From positions 1 to 64,000 of the forward strand of contig JADHUV010000010.1 of the NCBI GenBank assembly GCA_016784355.1: a stretch of 64,000 nt of DNA. Direction: 5' to 3'. Of the stretch, positions 7,678 to 16,621 are shown one piece after another (within the stretch, counting starts at the first letter, position 1; each line of letters begins with the position of its first letter). This DNA comes from Nitrospira sp. (lineage in GTDB: Bacteria; Nitrospirota; Thermodesulfovibrionia; UBA6902). The notes beneath the pieces were generated by a model that saw only the letters and a list, made by a program, of their open reading frames with translations, had not been told where the DNA came from and searched no databases. The translations under genes and the position numbers were made by a program.

Positions 7678-8588
7678 TAGAACTGCTTAAGAATAAAACT
7701 AAGATTGATTTTATGGGCAAGAGAAAAATCGCCCTTACAATGTCCGGCATATTTATGCTTATAGGCCTGCTGGCGATAGTTCAGATCGGTCGGGGTGCGG
7801 CAAACCTTGGTATTGATTTTGCCGGCGGTACGGCTGTTCAGATTAAATTTAATGAGCCGATTGCCCTGGACGATGTCAGAGAGACGCTGAATAAGGGCGG
7901 CATTGATGAGTATGATCTGCAGGAACTTACAAGTGAAAACAAGATCCTTATAAGGGTCAAGAAAAAAGAGCAGACCCTTGGCACTTTATCAACGCAGATT
8001 ATATCCGTGCTTAGAGAGAAGTATTCCGAGGAAAATGTAGTGGTTGACTCATCTACTGAGATTGGCCCTAAAGTAGGTGCGAGGCTTCGCGCGGATGCCC
8101 TTTGGGCGATTATTGCTGCTATTATCGGTATTCTCATATATATAACCTTTCGCTTTCAGTTTAAGTTCGGTGTAGGTGCTACTTTGGCCACTTTTCATGA
8201 TGTTCTGGCGGTGCTTTGTATCTTCTATCTTACTGGAAAGGAAATCAATCTTATCCTTGTAAGTGCGCTGATGATGATAGCGGGTTACTCTCTTACTGAC
8301 TCGGTTGTTGTGTTTGACCGCATCAGGGAAAACCTCCGTTTTAAATCGAAAAAATCAATTGTTGAGATAATTAATATGAGTCTTAATGAGGTTCTCTCAA
8401 GGACAATTATTACATCTTTAACAACCTTTTTTGCTGCCTTTACTCTGTATGTCTTTGGTGGTGAAGTTATACATGAATTCGCGCTTGCGATAATGCTGGG
8501 GGTTGCGATTGGTACATACTCCTCGATATTTATTGCCAGTCCGATCGTCCTTATGATGGGCGAAGAGAATGCTCTCGGCAAGAAGTAG
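7674..8588 (+). CDS. secF: Protein translocase subunit SecF
   Basis: Partner of SecD in the translocation motor; 304 residues with six predicted membrane spans, normal for SecF. TM1 is followed by G-I-D-F-A-G-G-T (about residues 42-49), a short periplasmic domain, then I-G-P-K-V-G and the RND core with H-D-V-L-A-V, G-Y-S-L-T-D-S-V-V-V-F-D-R-I-R-E-N. It is translationally coupled to secD through an ATGA overlap, which suggests equimolar synthesis. Confidence 0.95.
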   Translation: MIELLKNKTKIDFMGKRKIALTMSGIFMLIGLLAIVQIGRGAANLGIDFAGGTAVQIKFNEPIALDDVRETLNKGGIDEYDLQELTSENKILIRVKKKEQTLGTLSTQIISVLREKYSEENVVVDSSTEIGPKVGARLRADALWAIIAAIIGILIYITFRFQFKFGVGATLATFHDVLAVLCIFYLTGKEINLILVSALMMIAGYSLTDSVVVFDRIRENLRFKSKKSIVEIINMSLNEVLSRTIITSLTTFFAAFTLYVFGGEVIHEFALAIMLGVAIGTYSSIFIASPIVLMMGEENALGKK

Positions 8589-8665
8589 TACTGTCGCCTG
8601 ATAATATTATTGCCGAAATTCTCTAGTATCCCCCTAGTTTTAATTTTAATGCTATAATTTAAGTC

Positions 8666-10354
8666 ATGCATCGTAAGTGGTTGTTAAGTAAGACAAATGC
8701 TGATTTCATAGAGTACCTGTCTAAAGGTGCATCTGTATCACCCGTGCTTGCGCAGATACTGGTGAATCGGGGTATCAGGGATATTAAGTCTATACAGACG
8801 TTTATTTCGCCACCCCCTTCAGAGATGCATGATCCCTTCCTTATGCCTGATATGCAAACTGCTGTGTCCAGGCTTGAACATGCATTGAAATCAGGTGAGA
8901 AGGTGCTTGTTCATGGGGATTATGATGCAGATGGAGTGACCTCTACTGCACTGCTTGTATCTGTCTTCCGAAAGCTTGGTATTGAGACGGAGTATCACAT
9001 ACCGCATCGTGACAGAGAGGGCTATGGTGTGAGTCTTTTAGGGGTTAAAAAGGCTCAGCAATTAGGTGCTGGACTTATTGTGACCGTGGATTGCGGCATT
9101 AGTTCACATGAGGAGATTGCAGCGGCAGCTGCGTTGGGAATTGATGTCATAATAACCGATCATCATCAGCCGTCTGAAATCATGCCTGAGGCCCTGGCAA
9201 TTATTAATCCGCACCGTCATGATTCTTTGTATCCCTTTAAACGACTCGCAGGGGTTGGTGTGGCTCTAAAGCTGGTTCAGGCCCTGAAGCTGCATTTAAA
9301 GAGTGAGGTTCTTCATATTGAGGATTATCTGGATCTTGCTGCACTTGGTACAGTTGCCGATGCCGTTTCATTGACAGGTGAAAACAGGGCAATCGCCCAG
9401 GCTGGCATTAGAGAGATGAATCGTACATCTCCACGACCCGGGATAAAGGCCCTGAAGGAGGCCTCGGGTGTTCAGAATCTGATTCGCTCGGAGTCGTTAT
9501 CATTCAGCATGATCCCGCGTATTAATGCAGCCGGTCGCATATCCGATGCGGCTATGGTAGTGGAGCTTTTGTTAACAGAGGATAAGAATATTGCCACGCG
9601 AATTGCTCTTTCTCTTGATCAGCTTAATGCCAGCAGGCAGGAAATTGAGGGAAAGGTATTTGACTCTGCTCTGGCTATGATAGAGCGCGAGGGGGCAGGT
9701 CATGCCATTATTATTGCTTCGAGTGAGTGGCATGCCGGGGTTATCGGGATTACGGCCTCGCGTCTGGTTGAAAAGTTCTGCAGACCGGTCTTTATATTTT
9801 CTATAAAGGGCACGCTTGCAAAAGGGTCTGCCAGGAGCATTCCATCTGTGCATCTGTACGACAGTCTTAATGCGTGCTCTTCGCTTCTAACGCGGTATGG
9901 CGGGCACAGTCAGGCTGCTGGAATATCCCTTGATATGGATCATTTTGAGGAGTTTAAGTCTGCGATTAACAAAGTAGTTCATGCGGGCATGAAGCCTGAT
10001 GAGATGCAGCCTGTTCTTGAGATTGATGCATCTCTGAGGTTTGCTGAGCTGAATTATAAACTCATAAAGGATATAAGCCGGCTTGAGCCATTTGGTGAGG
10101 GTAATCGGGAACCCGTATTCGCTTCAAAAGATGTGGAGATGACTGCCTGGAAGATCGTGGGAAGCAAACACCTGAAAATGGATCTTATGCAGAAAAACGT
10201 AAGGATGGATTCAATCGGCTTTAGCATGGGGGACAAAATTGAAACTCTTGAGACTTCATCTCGTTTCGATATAGCCTATGTGCCGGGAATAAATGAGTGG
10301 CGCGGCATGAAAAATATTCAATTGACGATGAAGGGTATCAGGCCGGGTGTTTAA
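8666..10354 (+). CDS. recJ: Single-stranded-DNA exonuclease RecJ
   Basis: A 5'-3' single-strand DNA exonuclease of the DHH phosphoesterase superfamily, acting in recombination and mismatch repair; 562 residues. Metal-binding motifs are present: H-G-D-Y-D-A-D-G (83-90), V-D-C-G (141-144), D-H-H (165-167) and A-L-G-T-V-A-D-A-V near 230. Downstream come R-I-N-A-A-G-R and the DHHA1 glycine motif G-G-H-S-Q-A-A-G, then an OB-like C-terminal domain. No clear ribosome site precedes the ATG at 8666. It lies 77 bases after secF, a common neighbourhood (secDF-recJ-rel) in delta-proteobacterial and related genomes. Confidence 0.95.
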   Translation: MHRKWLLSKTNADFIEYLSKGASVSPVLAQILVNRGIRDIKSIQTFISPPPSEMHDPFLMPDMQTAVSRLEHALKSGEKVLVHGDYDADGVTSTALLVSVFRKLGIETEYHIPHRDREGYGVSLLGVKKAQQLGAGLIVTVDCGISSHEEIAAAAALGIDVIITDHHQPSEIMPEALAIINPHRHDSLYPFKRLAGVGVALKLVQALKLHLKSEVLHIEDYLDLAALGTVADAVSLTGENRAIAQAGIREMNRTSPRPGIKALKEASGVQNLIRSESLSFSMIPRINAAGRISDAAMVVELLLTEDKNIATRIALSLDQLNASRQEIEGKVFDSALAMIEREGAGHAIIIASSEWHAGVIGITASRLVEKFCRPVFIFSIKGTLAKGSARSIPSVHLYDSLNACSSLLTRYGGHSQAAGISLDMDHFEEFKSAINKVVHAGMKPDEMQPVLEIDASLRFAELNYKLIKDISRLEPFGEGNREPVFASKDVEMTAWKIVGSKHLKMDLMQKNVRMDSIGFSMGDKIETLETSSRFDIAYVPGINEWRGMKNIQLTMKGIRPGV

Positions 10355-10508
10355 TTTTGCTAATCCTGCGAAAAGATAGATTCTTCATATATAATTTAGT
10401 AGATGTGGTTATCTGTCTGAATCACTGAATTAATCAACAGAATATTTATACGGTATACTGTTCATATGAGCAAGTTCATGGATATCCGGTAAGGAAGACG
10501 AGAGGCCT

Positions 10509-12665
10509 GTGGTTGTACTTAGAAATATAAATACGGTAGATGCGCTTATCGATAAGGTCTTTGAGTATAACACCGGGGCCAATGCGGATCTGCTGCGGCG
10601 GGCTTATGCCTTTTCCAATGAGGTTCATTTTAAGCAGAAACGGAAAGAGGGTACGCCCTATATTGAACATCCCCTTGCTGTGGCTGCCATTTTATGCAGC
10701 ATGCGTCTGGATATCAACTCTCTGGCCGCCGGCCTGCTGCATGATACTATCGAGGATACGGACACCACAGTTGAGGACATTCGCGGTCTTTTCGGAGAAG
10801 ATATTGCTTTTCTAGTAGAGAGTCTTACAAAGCTCGGCAAGATGGAATTTAAGACCAGTGAAGATGTTCAGGCTGAAAATTTCAGGAAGATGTTTCTTGC
10901 TATGGCCGAGGACACTCGCGTCATTCTTATAAAGTTTGCTGACAGACTCCACAACATGCGCACTCTGGAGTACTTATCTCTTGAGAAGAGGGAGAAAATT
11001 TCCAGGGAGACCATGGAAATTTATGTGCCGCTTGCCAACAGGCTTGGTATAGGGTGGCTGAAGTCTGAGTTTGAGGATCTGAGTTTCCGGTTTCTGATGC
11101 CGGATGTGTATAACGAACTCATTCATAAGGTTGTCAAAAAGAGAGAGGAGCAGGAGGGCTATCTATACGATGTGGTCAAGATAGTAGAGGCCCATATGAG
11201 AGTAGGTCAGATTCCGGTAGAGGTATTCGGCAGGGTTAAACATTTATACGGAATCTACCAGAAGATGCAGAGGCAGAGGATACCTTTTGAGCTGGTATAT
11301 GATGTTATAGCAGTCAGAATAATTACGGATACAAAGGCCAATTGTTATGCGGCTCTCGGTTTGATTCATTCGCTCTGGACCCCTGTGCCGGGGAGATTTA
11401 AGGATTTTATAGGGGCCCCGAAATCCAATCTTTATCAGTCACTTCATTCAACATTGATAGGGCCGAAGGGCGAGAGAGTTGAGTTTCAGATCAGGACTGG
11501 CGAGATGAACCGGATTGCTGAGGAAGGGATTGCCGCGCACTGGAAGTATAAAGAGAAGGACAATGATGATCGGCTGGATAACAAATATTTTTCCTGGATG
11601 CGTGATCTGGTAAAGGCCCAGAAGGATACGCCGGATGCCAGGGAGTTTATGGAGGCGGTAAAGGGTGATATAGTTCCCGGAGTTGTATTTGTCTTTACGC
11701 CGGAAGGGGATATAGTTGAACTGCCTCAGGATGCAACGCCCGTGGACTTTGCATACAGCATACACACCGAGGTCGGGCATCAGTGCACAGGCGCCAAGGT
11801 TAACAGAAAGATCGTACCGTTGAGGTATAAACTTCAAAACGCTGATACGATAGAAATCATTACCTCTCACGTGCATGCGCCGAGCAGGGATTGGCTTAAG
11901 TTTGTAAAGACCCAGAAGGCAAATGCACGGATAAAACAATGGCTGAAGACAGAAGAACGTGCAAAGGGAATTAAGCTTGGAGAGGAGCTTTTGGAAAAGG
12001 GCCTGCGCAGGTACGGGTTAAGTCCTAAACTGGCGAAGTCAGGAGAGATGCTGGAGGCTGCCGCAAGTTTGCGGATTAAAAGTCACGAAGATCTTTTTGT
12101 TGCAATCGGTTACGGAAGGGTTTCAGTACACAAACTTATTCATGTTTATCAGCCTGATTCGGTCAAGGAAAATGAAGAAAAAGTCCTGCCGAAGGAAGAG
12201 CAGAAAAAAGAGGAAGACAGCAAGGGTATTAGTATAAAAGGTGTGGACAACATAATGTTTCATCGGTCTAAGTGCTGCTACCCTCTTCCCGGTGAGAGAG
12301 TCACAGGGTTTGTAACAAGAGGCCGTGGTGTATCGATTCATATTATGGGATGTCATACGCTTAGCACCAATACCATAGATGCGGACCGTCTGGTGGAAGT
12401 AGATTGGTCGGGAGACTCTACCGCAACATATTCCGTGAAGATTCAGGTCATGACGGTTGATAAACGCGGCCTTTTGGCGGAACTTACAGCGGTACTCTCT
12501 ACTAATAATGTAAATATAAGCCATCTTGATGCATCATCAACAAGTAATAAGGAGGCACTGTTTAATTTTATCCTGGAAATCAGGGACAGGAAGCAGTTAG
12601 ACAATATTGCGCAGAAGATTGGTCAGATAAATGGGGTGATAGGTGTGAAGCGCCTTCAATCATAA
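10509..12665 (+). CDS. Bifunctional (p)ppGpp synthetase/hydrolase Rel
   Basis: The stringent-response enzyme that makes and degrades (p)ppGpp; 718 residues with the full long-RSH order. The HD hydrolase domain has H54, H78-D79 and the E-D pair at 82-83. The synthetase domain (about 240-350) contains R-F-K-D (296-299) and N-L-Y-Q-S-L-H-S; RXKD rather than EXDD marks the bifunctional Rel/SpoT type. TGS follows (about 393-452), then a zinc-finger-like segment with C-C-Y-P-L-P-G-E and a C-terminal ACT domain (about 645-718). Both active sites look intact. The start is GTG at 10509 with weak ribosome-site support. As the only RSH visible it is probably the cell's single long Rel. Confidence 0.95.
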   Translation: MVVLRNINTVDALIDKVFEYNTGANADLLRRAYAFSNEVHFKQKRKEGTPYIEHPLAVAAILCSMRLDINSLAAGLLHDTIEDTDTTVEDIRGLFGEDIAFLVESLTKLGKMEFKTSEDVQAENFRKMFLAMAEDTRVILIKFADRLHNMRTLEYLSLEKREKISRETMEIYVPLANRLGIGWLKSEFEDLSFRFLMPDVYNELIHKVVKKREEQEGYLYDVVKIVEAHMRVGQIPVEVFGRVKHLYGIYQKMQRQRIPFELVYDVIAVRIITDTKANCYAALGLIHSLWTPVPGRFKDFIGAPKSNLYQSLHSTLIGPKGERVEFQIRTGEMNRIAEEGIAAHWKYKEKDNDDRLDNKYFSWMRDLVKAQKDTPDAREFMEAVKGDIVPGVVFVFTPEGDIVELPQDATPVDFAYSIHTEVGHQCTGAKVNRKIVPLRYKLQNADTIEIITSHVHAPSRDWLKFVKTQKANARIKQWLKTEERAKGIKLGEELLEKGLRRYGLSPKLAKSGEMLEAAASLRIKSHEDLFVAIGYGRVSVHKLIHVYQPDSVKENEEKVLPKEEQKKEEDSKGISIKGVDNIMFHRSKCCYPLPGERVTGFVTRGRGVSIHIMGCHTLSTNTIDADRLVEVDWSGDSTATYSVKIQVMTVDKRGLLAELTAVLSTNNVNISHLDASSTSNKEALFNFILEIRDRKQLDNIAQKIGQINGVIGVKRLQS

Positions 12666-12673
12666 ATTTACAT

Positions 12674-13132
12674 ATGCTTGTATATGATACGTATGAATCA
12701 CCGTTAGGCATACTTTATCTGACTTTTCAAAAGCTTGCTTTAGCGGGTATTTCATTTAACATGCCTTTAGATATAAGCCTGCAGAAGGGTGCTGCTCCAT
12801 GGAATTTTATCGGGGAACTGGACAGTTATTTTAAGGGTACGGGAAAGTTATTTTCTGTGGAAACGGTGTTTCTTTCAGGTACGGAATTTCAAAAAAATGT
12901 CTGGAATGCGCTGCAGCTTATACCTTACGGTGAAACGAGGTCTTACAAATGGCTGGCTGCTGAAATAGGCCGCCCCGGGGCCGTGCGTGCTGTAGGCGGA
13001 GCACTTTCAAAAAACCCTTTACCAATAGTGCTCCCGTGTCATCGGGTAATTAAATCTGATTCTTCTCTGGGCGGTTTTGCCTGCGGGATTGGTATTAAAA
13101 AAAGTCTGCTTGATATGGAATCTTCCATATAG
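12674..13132 (+). CDS. ogt: Methylated-DNA-protein-cysteine methyltransferase
   Basis: A suicide repair protein that moves the alkyl group from O6-alkylguanine to its own cysteine; 152 residues. The active-site motif P-C-H-R-V-I is at 121-126 with C122 as acceptor, preceded by the helix-turn-helix region F-Q-K-N-V-W...I-P-Y-G-E-T-R-S-Y and R-A-V-G-G-A. The N-terminal domain is shortened, as in the Ogt class, and there is no Ada regulatory domain. It starts eight bases after rel and is probably cotranscribed with it. It is convergent with the radical SAM gene. Confidence 0.94.
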   Translation: MLVYDTYESPLGILYLTFQKLALAGISFNMPLDISLQKGAAPWNFIGELDSYFKGTGKLFSVETVFLSGTEFQKNVWNALQLIPYGETRSYKWLAAEIGRPGAVRAVGGALSKNPLPIVLPCHRVIKSDSSLGGFACGIGIKKSLLDMESSI

Positions 13133-13175
13133 CTGAAGGCATCAGGTCGAAAAAAATGTATAAGAAAATCTGGTC

Positions 13176-15005
13176 TCACCGTGACAAGAGTATTAGAATA
13201 TTGTTGCATTCGAAGGGAGTGCCATCAATGCTTTTAAGTGCCTGTTCATAGGCCTTACGGATTTTCTTTGTTTTTATGCCCAGAAGTTGTCCTATATTGA
13301 CACAACTTTTATAAAGGGAAATAGATCCCATATTGACTATCTCTACGGATTCAAGACGGTCACGGTACTTATCATAAAAATCAGTTAGTTGCTGCTTTCC
13401 CATCTCATGTCGATTTTTCAGATGCTCAACCAGGGGAGTTATTGCGAGTATTCCCTCGGTAACGTCGAAGTCTTTTTTATTGATAATTATTTTTTTGTCG
13501 AGTTTACTCAGGAAGGTTGAGAAAAACTGGTATTCTGTTATTTGCATAGATGTCGTATTTAATATGACTTCTTTTGTCTTTCCTTTTTGCTGTAAAAATT
13601 TCTGGCGAAGCTTCAGTGTCCGTTTATCAAAGTCTGTGGATAACTGGTTTTTCAGATCCTCAAGATATTCCCTTGCGTTTGAAAGCGCCTTTCTCACGGA
13701 CCGTTTTCCGTATATGCCGACTACGGCGTAAAAGAAATCAAAGCGCCAGAGATTTTTCAATATGGTCTTCCAGGAATAAAACTTTGCCATGGCCTTCAGG
13801 GTCTCTATATGTAGTTCAAAGGCCGTCATAAGTTTGGGCTCGAAAACCGCATGATGGGCATCGTAGGCACTCCAGTTGGTGTGAATAAGTCTTCCGCTAT
13901 CTTTCATTTCTTGAAATACAGGGGTGCCGGGCAGGGGGGTAAGCACCATAAACTGAACTGACTCTATATCAAGTTTTTTTGCAAATTTCGCGGTATTTTT
14001 TATTGTTGCTATATCATCTGTATCAGATCCGAGTACAAACATTCCATGTATGTTTATCGAGTATTTTTTCAGGGTCTTGATAGCCTTTTCAATGTCTCCG
14101 AGATTCTGGCTTTTATTGTAAAGTGAGAGTGTCATAGGGTTTATGGATTCAAAGCCTATGAAGACAGCAAAGCATCCGCTCTTTTTCATCAACTCAATAA
14201 GCTCCGTATCATTAGCGACCTCCGTACGCACCTGGGCGCTCCACTCTATCTTTATTTTCCGGGCGATCATTTCCCTCAGTAGTTCTTTAGTACGTTCTTT
14301 ATTGGCTGCGAAATTATCATCTATAAAAAAAACATGGCTTTTTTTCCGGGCTGAGGCCTCGACTTCCTGCAAGACGCGGTTTATGGATTTGAAACGGTAT
14401 TTTCTGCCAAACATGGGTATGACGGAGCAGAATTTACATGCATAGGGACAGCCCCTTGAGGTGGCAATAGGTATGACGTGTGATTTATCCCATCTATGAA
14501 CAAGGTTGAAATCAGGAATGGGTCCGTCATCAAGATTAGGTATCAATTCTCTGTCAGGCGTGTTTCTTATTTCGCCGCCGGGTGTTTTATAGGACAGGCC
14601 GTTGATTGTTTCAAGCGGGAGGTTATGAATAAGCGCATTGAGCAGTTCCGGCAGTGTTTCCTCCCCTTCGCCCCTGATTACATAGTCTGCATACTGGAGG
14701 CTTTCTTCCGGTAAGAAAGTAGAATGCGGCCCCCCGATTGCAGCGGGTATATTAAGTTTTTTTAATTTTTCGGCTATCTGAAATGCCCTCTGTGCCGTGG
14801 AACTGATAGAAGATATACATACAAAATCAGCTTCTTCAACAGTCTTCCACTCAACCGGATGAATGTCTTCTATGAATACTCTGGTGCTGTAGCCGAGATT
14901 TTTCAGGATTGTCGCAAGCAGGATAGATCCGAGCCGGGGTAGGGCGGTCCTGCTGAAAATATGCGCACCCGGAGACTTTGCTTCTATAAATACAATCGTT
15001 CTCAT
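13176..15005 (-). CDS. B12-binding-domain radical SAM protein
   Basis: A 609-residue enzyme with an N-terminal cobalamin-binding-like Rossmann domain (about 20-135, with G-G-P-H-S at 91-95 and R-G-E-G-E at 111-115). A radical SAM domain follows, whose cluster motif is C186-P-Y-A-C190-K-F-C193, with the glycine-rich Y-x-x-F-I-D-D-N-F strand after it. The canonical base-off cobalamin motif DxHxxG is only partial (D47-I-H49-P-V-E). A C-terminal extension of about 170 residues is lysine-rich and unassigned. Substrate is unknown; the class includes lipid, hopanoid and natural-product methylases and cyclases. It is convergent with ogt. A 21-bp palindrome lies 54 bases upstream of its start. Confidence 0.85.
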   Translation of the reverse strand: MRTIVFIEAKSPGAHIFSRTALPRLGSILLATILKNLGYSTRVFIEDIHPVEWKTVEEADFVCISSISSTAQRAFQIAEKLKKLNIPAAIGGPHSTFLPEESLQYADYVIRGEGEETLPELLNALIHNLPLETINGLSYKTPGGEIRNTPDRELIPNLDDGPIPDFNLVHRWDKSHVIPIATSRGCPYACKFCSVIPMFGRKYRFKSINRVLQEVEASARKKSHVFFIDDNFAANKERTKELLREMIARKIKIEWSAQVRTEVANDTELIELMKKSGCFAVFIGFESINPMTLSLYNKSQNLGDIEKAIKTLKKYSINIHGMFVLGSDTDDIATIKNTAKFAKKLDIESVQFMVLTPLPGTPVFQEMKDSGRLIHTNWSAYDAHHAVFEPKLMTAFELHIETLKAMAKFYSWKTILKNLWRFDFFYAVVGIYGKRSVRKALSNAREYLEDLKNQLSTDFDKRTLKLRQKFLQQKGKTKEVILNTTSMQITEYQFFSTFLSKLDKKIIINKKDFDVTEGILAITPLVEHLKNRHEMGKQQLTDFYDKYRDRLESVEIVNMGSISLYKSCVNIGQLLGIKTKKIRKAYEQALKSIDGTPFECNNILILLSR

Positions 15006-15058
15006 TTAGCTATTGTATAACCGAATCAGGGTGAAAGCAAGAGCAATAAAGGGCTTTA

Positions 15059-15079
15059 AATCGAGGTCGAACCTCGATT
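15059..15079. repeat. 21-bp palindrome, copy 1
   Basis: Nine-base arms AATCGAGGT and ACCTCGATT around the three central bases CGA. An identical copy lies at 16588-16608. Together the copies bracket the decayed toxin-antitoxin and IS30 region. Confidence 0.85.
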
Positions 15080-15108
15080 ATTAAAAAGCCGCTTAATAAA
15101 ATAGATAT

Positions 15109-15251
15109 TCAGTTTTTAGATGATTTTATTCGAGCAGCTGAATCAGCAAGTAATTTATCAACCGCAATTATAAATCGATCTAAGCCGTTTTTTCACCTGT
15201 AAGATCTGACAGGTTGACAGCCTTCAAAGAATCTGATAATTTTTTACTCAT
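15109..15251 (-). pseudogene. Broken small reading frame of about 47 codons
   Basis: On the minus strand an ATG at 15251 opens 23 codons (M-S-K-K-L-S-D-S-L-K...) ending in TAG at 15182-15180. If one base is restored there, a second frame continues with L-D-R-F-I-I-A-V-D-K-L-L-A-D-S-A-A-R to a TGA at 15109. The combined length, 143 bases, is one short of 48 codons, consistent with a single-base deletion. The family is not recognised. It could be chance, since the pieces are short. Confidence 0.25.
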
Positions 15252-15317
15252 CTAGCGTTGTCAAGAGACGGACATGTCATGTATTTTGTGTAAATGCCTT
15301 TTTTGTATTGTACGGCT

Positions 15318-15600
15318 TTACTCAGAGCATGAGCAGAAGGGGCAGTTGTTGTGACAATGCAATGGCAGAGCTTTGGCAATAGATTCATGTAATGTGAATT
15401 CCTTGCCATTGTCGAAGGTGCTGGTAAAGTGTACCCCCTCCTTCTTTATCAGCCAAGACATAGTGATATATGCTTTCGTGATGGAGGCTGATCACGCCTT
15501 CACGCTTTAATCTGTCTGCAATCTGCTCAGGGCTCCAGTCCTGCTCAAGATTATTCCTGATCTGCCCGGGACTCAGTACTTTGACAGAAATGCAGCCCGG
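15318..15600 (-). pseudogene. IS30-family transposase relic
   Basis: Reading the minus strand from 15600, the translation contains S-P-G-Q-I-R-N-N-L-E-Q-D-W-S-P-E-Q-I-A-D-R-L-K and then H-E-S-I-Y-H-Y-V-L-A-D-K-E...L-Y-Q-H-L-R. That is the central helix-turn-helix part of IS30-type transposases. After a frame change it jumps to F-D-N-G-K-E-F-T-L-H-E-S-I-A-K-A-L, which surrounds the second catalytic aspartate of the DDE domain. Roughly 80 residues between these blocks and both protein ends are missing, and no inverted terminal repeats are visible. It is clearly inactive. Confidence 0.75.
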
Positions 15601-15917
15601 TTATGGGTACTGGATAAATGCTAAAGAGAATGCCACATGGGTACTGCCATAGAATGGCAAAGTACTGGTGGATGTATGTGCTTACTGTGCTAAGGTTGAG
15701 GTCCACTATTGACAGCAGATCTCATTATCTGCAGGCAGATAAAACGATGCAGTATGCAGTGTGCATGACACACTGATACAGGCAAAGATATTATAAGATG
15801 AGCGGGATCTATATGTATGAACAGGCTTTATGGACTGATTTATTTCTATTGATCTCCGAATAGCGATAGACTAAAATTAGGACTTAATATAGTCTGATGT
15901 CCTGAATGGGGGAGTGT

Positions 15918-16202
15918 ATGAAACTCAGCAAATCAGTAAAGCCGATCAGTTACATATAGGCCCATGCCTCTGAAGTAGTGCGTGAGGTAGCTGAAAATAG
16001 AGGGACTGTCGTTATAACGCTTAATGGTGAGGCTCGTGCCGTATTGCAGGATATCAGGGAGTACGAGAAAACTCAGGAGAGCCTTGCTCTGCTGAAGTTC
16101 CTTGCCTGCAGCCGCAAAAGCTTTGATGATGGGAAGCACAGCACAGCGGATGCGTCATTTTCCCGGATCAGAAAGAAGATTGCCGGGAAGCATGGCAAAT
16201 AA
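15918..16202 (+). pseudogene. Phd/YefM-type antitoxin with internal amber codon
   Basis: From ATG 15918, with a GGGGGAG ribosome site just before it, the frame reads M-K-L-S-K-S-V-K-P-I-S-Y-I, then TAG (15957-15959), then A-H-A-S-E-V-V-R-E-V-A-E-N-R-G and on to T-L-N-G-E-A-R-A-V-L-Q-D-I. This is the N-terminal DNA-binding part of the Phd/YefM family; intact relatives have a lysine or similar residue at the stop. The rest (to 16202) is undamaged, 94 codons in all. A GTG at 15978 could restart translation but would lose part of the DNA-binding domain. It lies directly before a broken RelE-type toxin, so it is a decayed toxin-antitoxin pair. Confidence 0.8.
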
Positions 16203-16525
16203 ATGGGCTATACAGTATGCCTCATCAGGGATGCCGAGGCAGATATCCTTTAGATATATGAGTATGTCTTAAGACATGATTCTTCCGGAAAGGCTGACCT
16301 GCTTCTCAATAACCTTGAGAAATCAATAAAAAACTCGCCAGTAACCCTCAGCGGGGTCATCTGCCTCCGGAACTCGAACATATTGGCATCTATGAATTTC
16401 GGGAGATTCGGTATAAATCGTACAGAATTATATATCAGGTTATCAGTACCTCGGTATACGTTCATTGCGTAATTGACGGCCGCAGGGATTTGCAGGATCT
16501 TCTGCATTTCAGGCTATTGAGATAG
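16203..16525 (+). pseudogene. RelE/ParE-type toxin, broken by a stop and a frameshift
   Basis: ATG 16203 opens M-G-Y-T-V-C-L-I-R-D-A-E-A-D-I-L, then TAG (16251-16253), then I-Y-E-Y-V-L-R-H-D-S-S-G-K-A-D. Near 16350 the frame shifts and resumes as G-H-L-P-P-E-L-E-H-I-G-I-Y-E-F-R-E-I-R and later Y-R-I-I-Y-Q-V-I and V-I-D-G-R-R-D-L-Q-D-L-L. These are the core strands of RelE/ParE mRNA interferase or gyrase toxins. The total of 323 bases is one short of a 107-residue protein plus stop, so one deletion plus one nonsense change explains it. It begins immediately after the antitoxin stop. Confidence 0.8.
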
Positions 16526-16587
16526 TTTTGCATTTATCCTGAGATCTGATTTTTCTGAAAAACTTGGAAATGGTTCAGTGTGGAGTG

Positions 16588-16608
16588 AATCGAGGTCGAA
16601 CCTCGATT
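16588..16608. repeat. 21-bp palindrome, copy 2
   Basis: Identical to the element at 15059-15079 (arms AATCGAGGT and ACCTCGATT, centre CGA). It lies 13 bases beyond the stop of the FabF-like gene. No T tract follows on either strand, so it does not look like an intrinsic terminator. Confidence 0.85.
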
Positions 16609-16621
16609 GGTCAGCGGTTCT

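Larger units (their letters stand above)
15006..15917. other. Gene-poor decayed region, part 1
   Basis: About 0.9 kb without an intact gene, between the radical SAM start and the broken antitoxin. It holds a 21-bp palindrome (15059-15079), a small broken minus-strand frame (15109-15251) and an IS30 transposase relic (15318-15600). From about 15601 to 15900 I see no recognisable protein, RNA or repeat. Confidence 0.7.

Noticed and set aside
10466..10492. Eight-codon leader peptide before rel
   Set aside because: No ribosome site, no regulatory codons and no attenuator hairpin follows, so it is probably chance.
15918..16525. Amber (TAG) recoding, such as pyrrolysine use, in the toxin-antitoxin pair
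   Set aside because: The toxin also has a one-base deletion, an IS30 relic lies beside it, and genes elsewhere in the window do not read through TAG. Decay is the simpler explanation.
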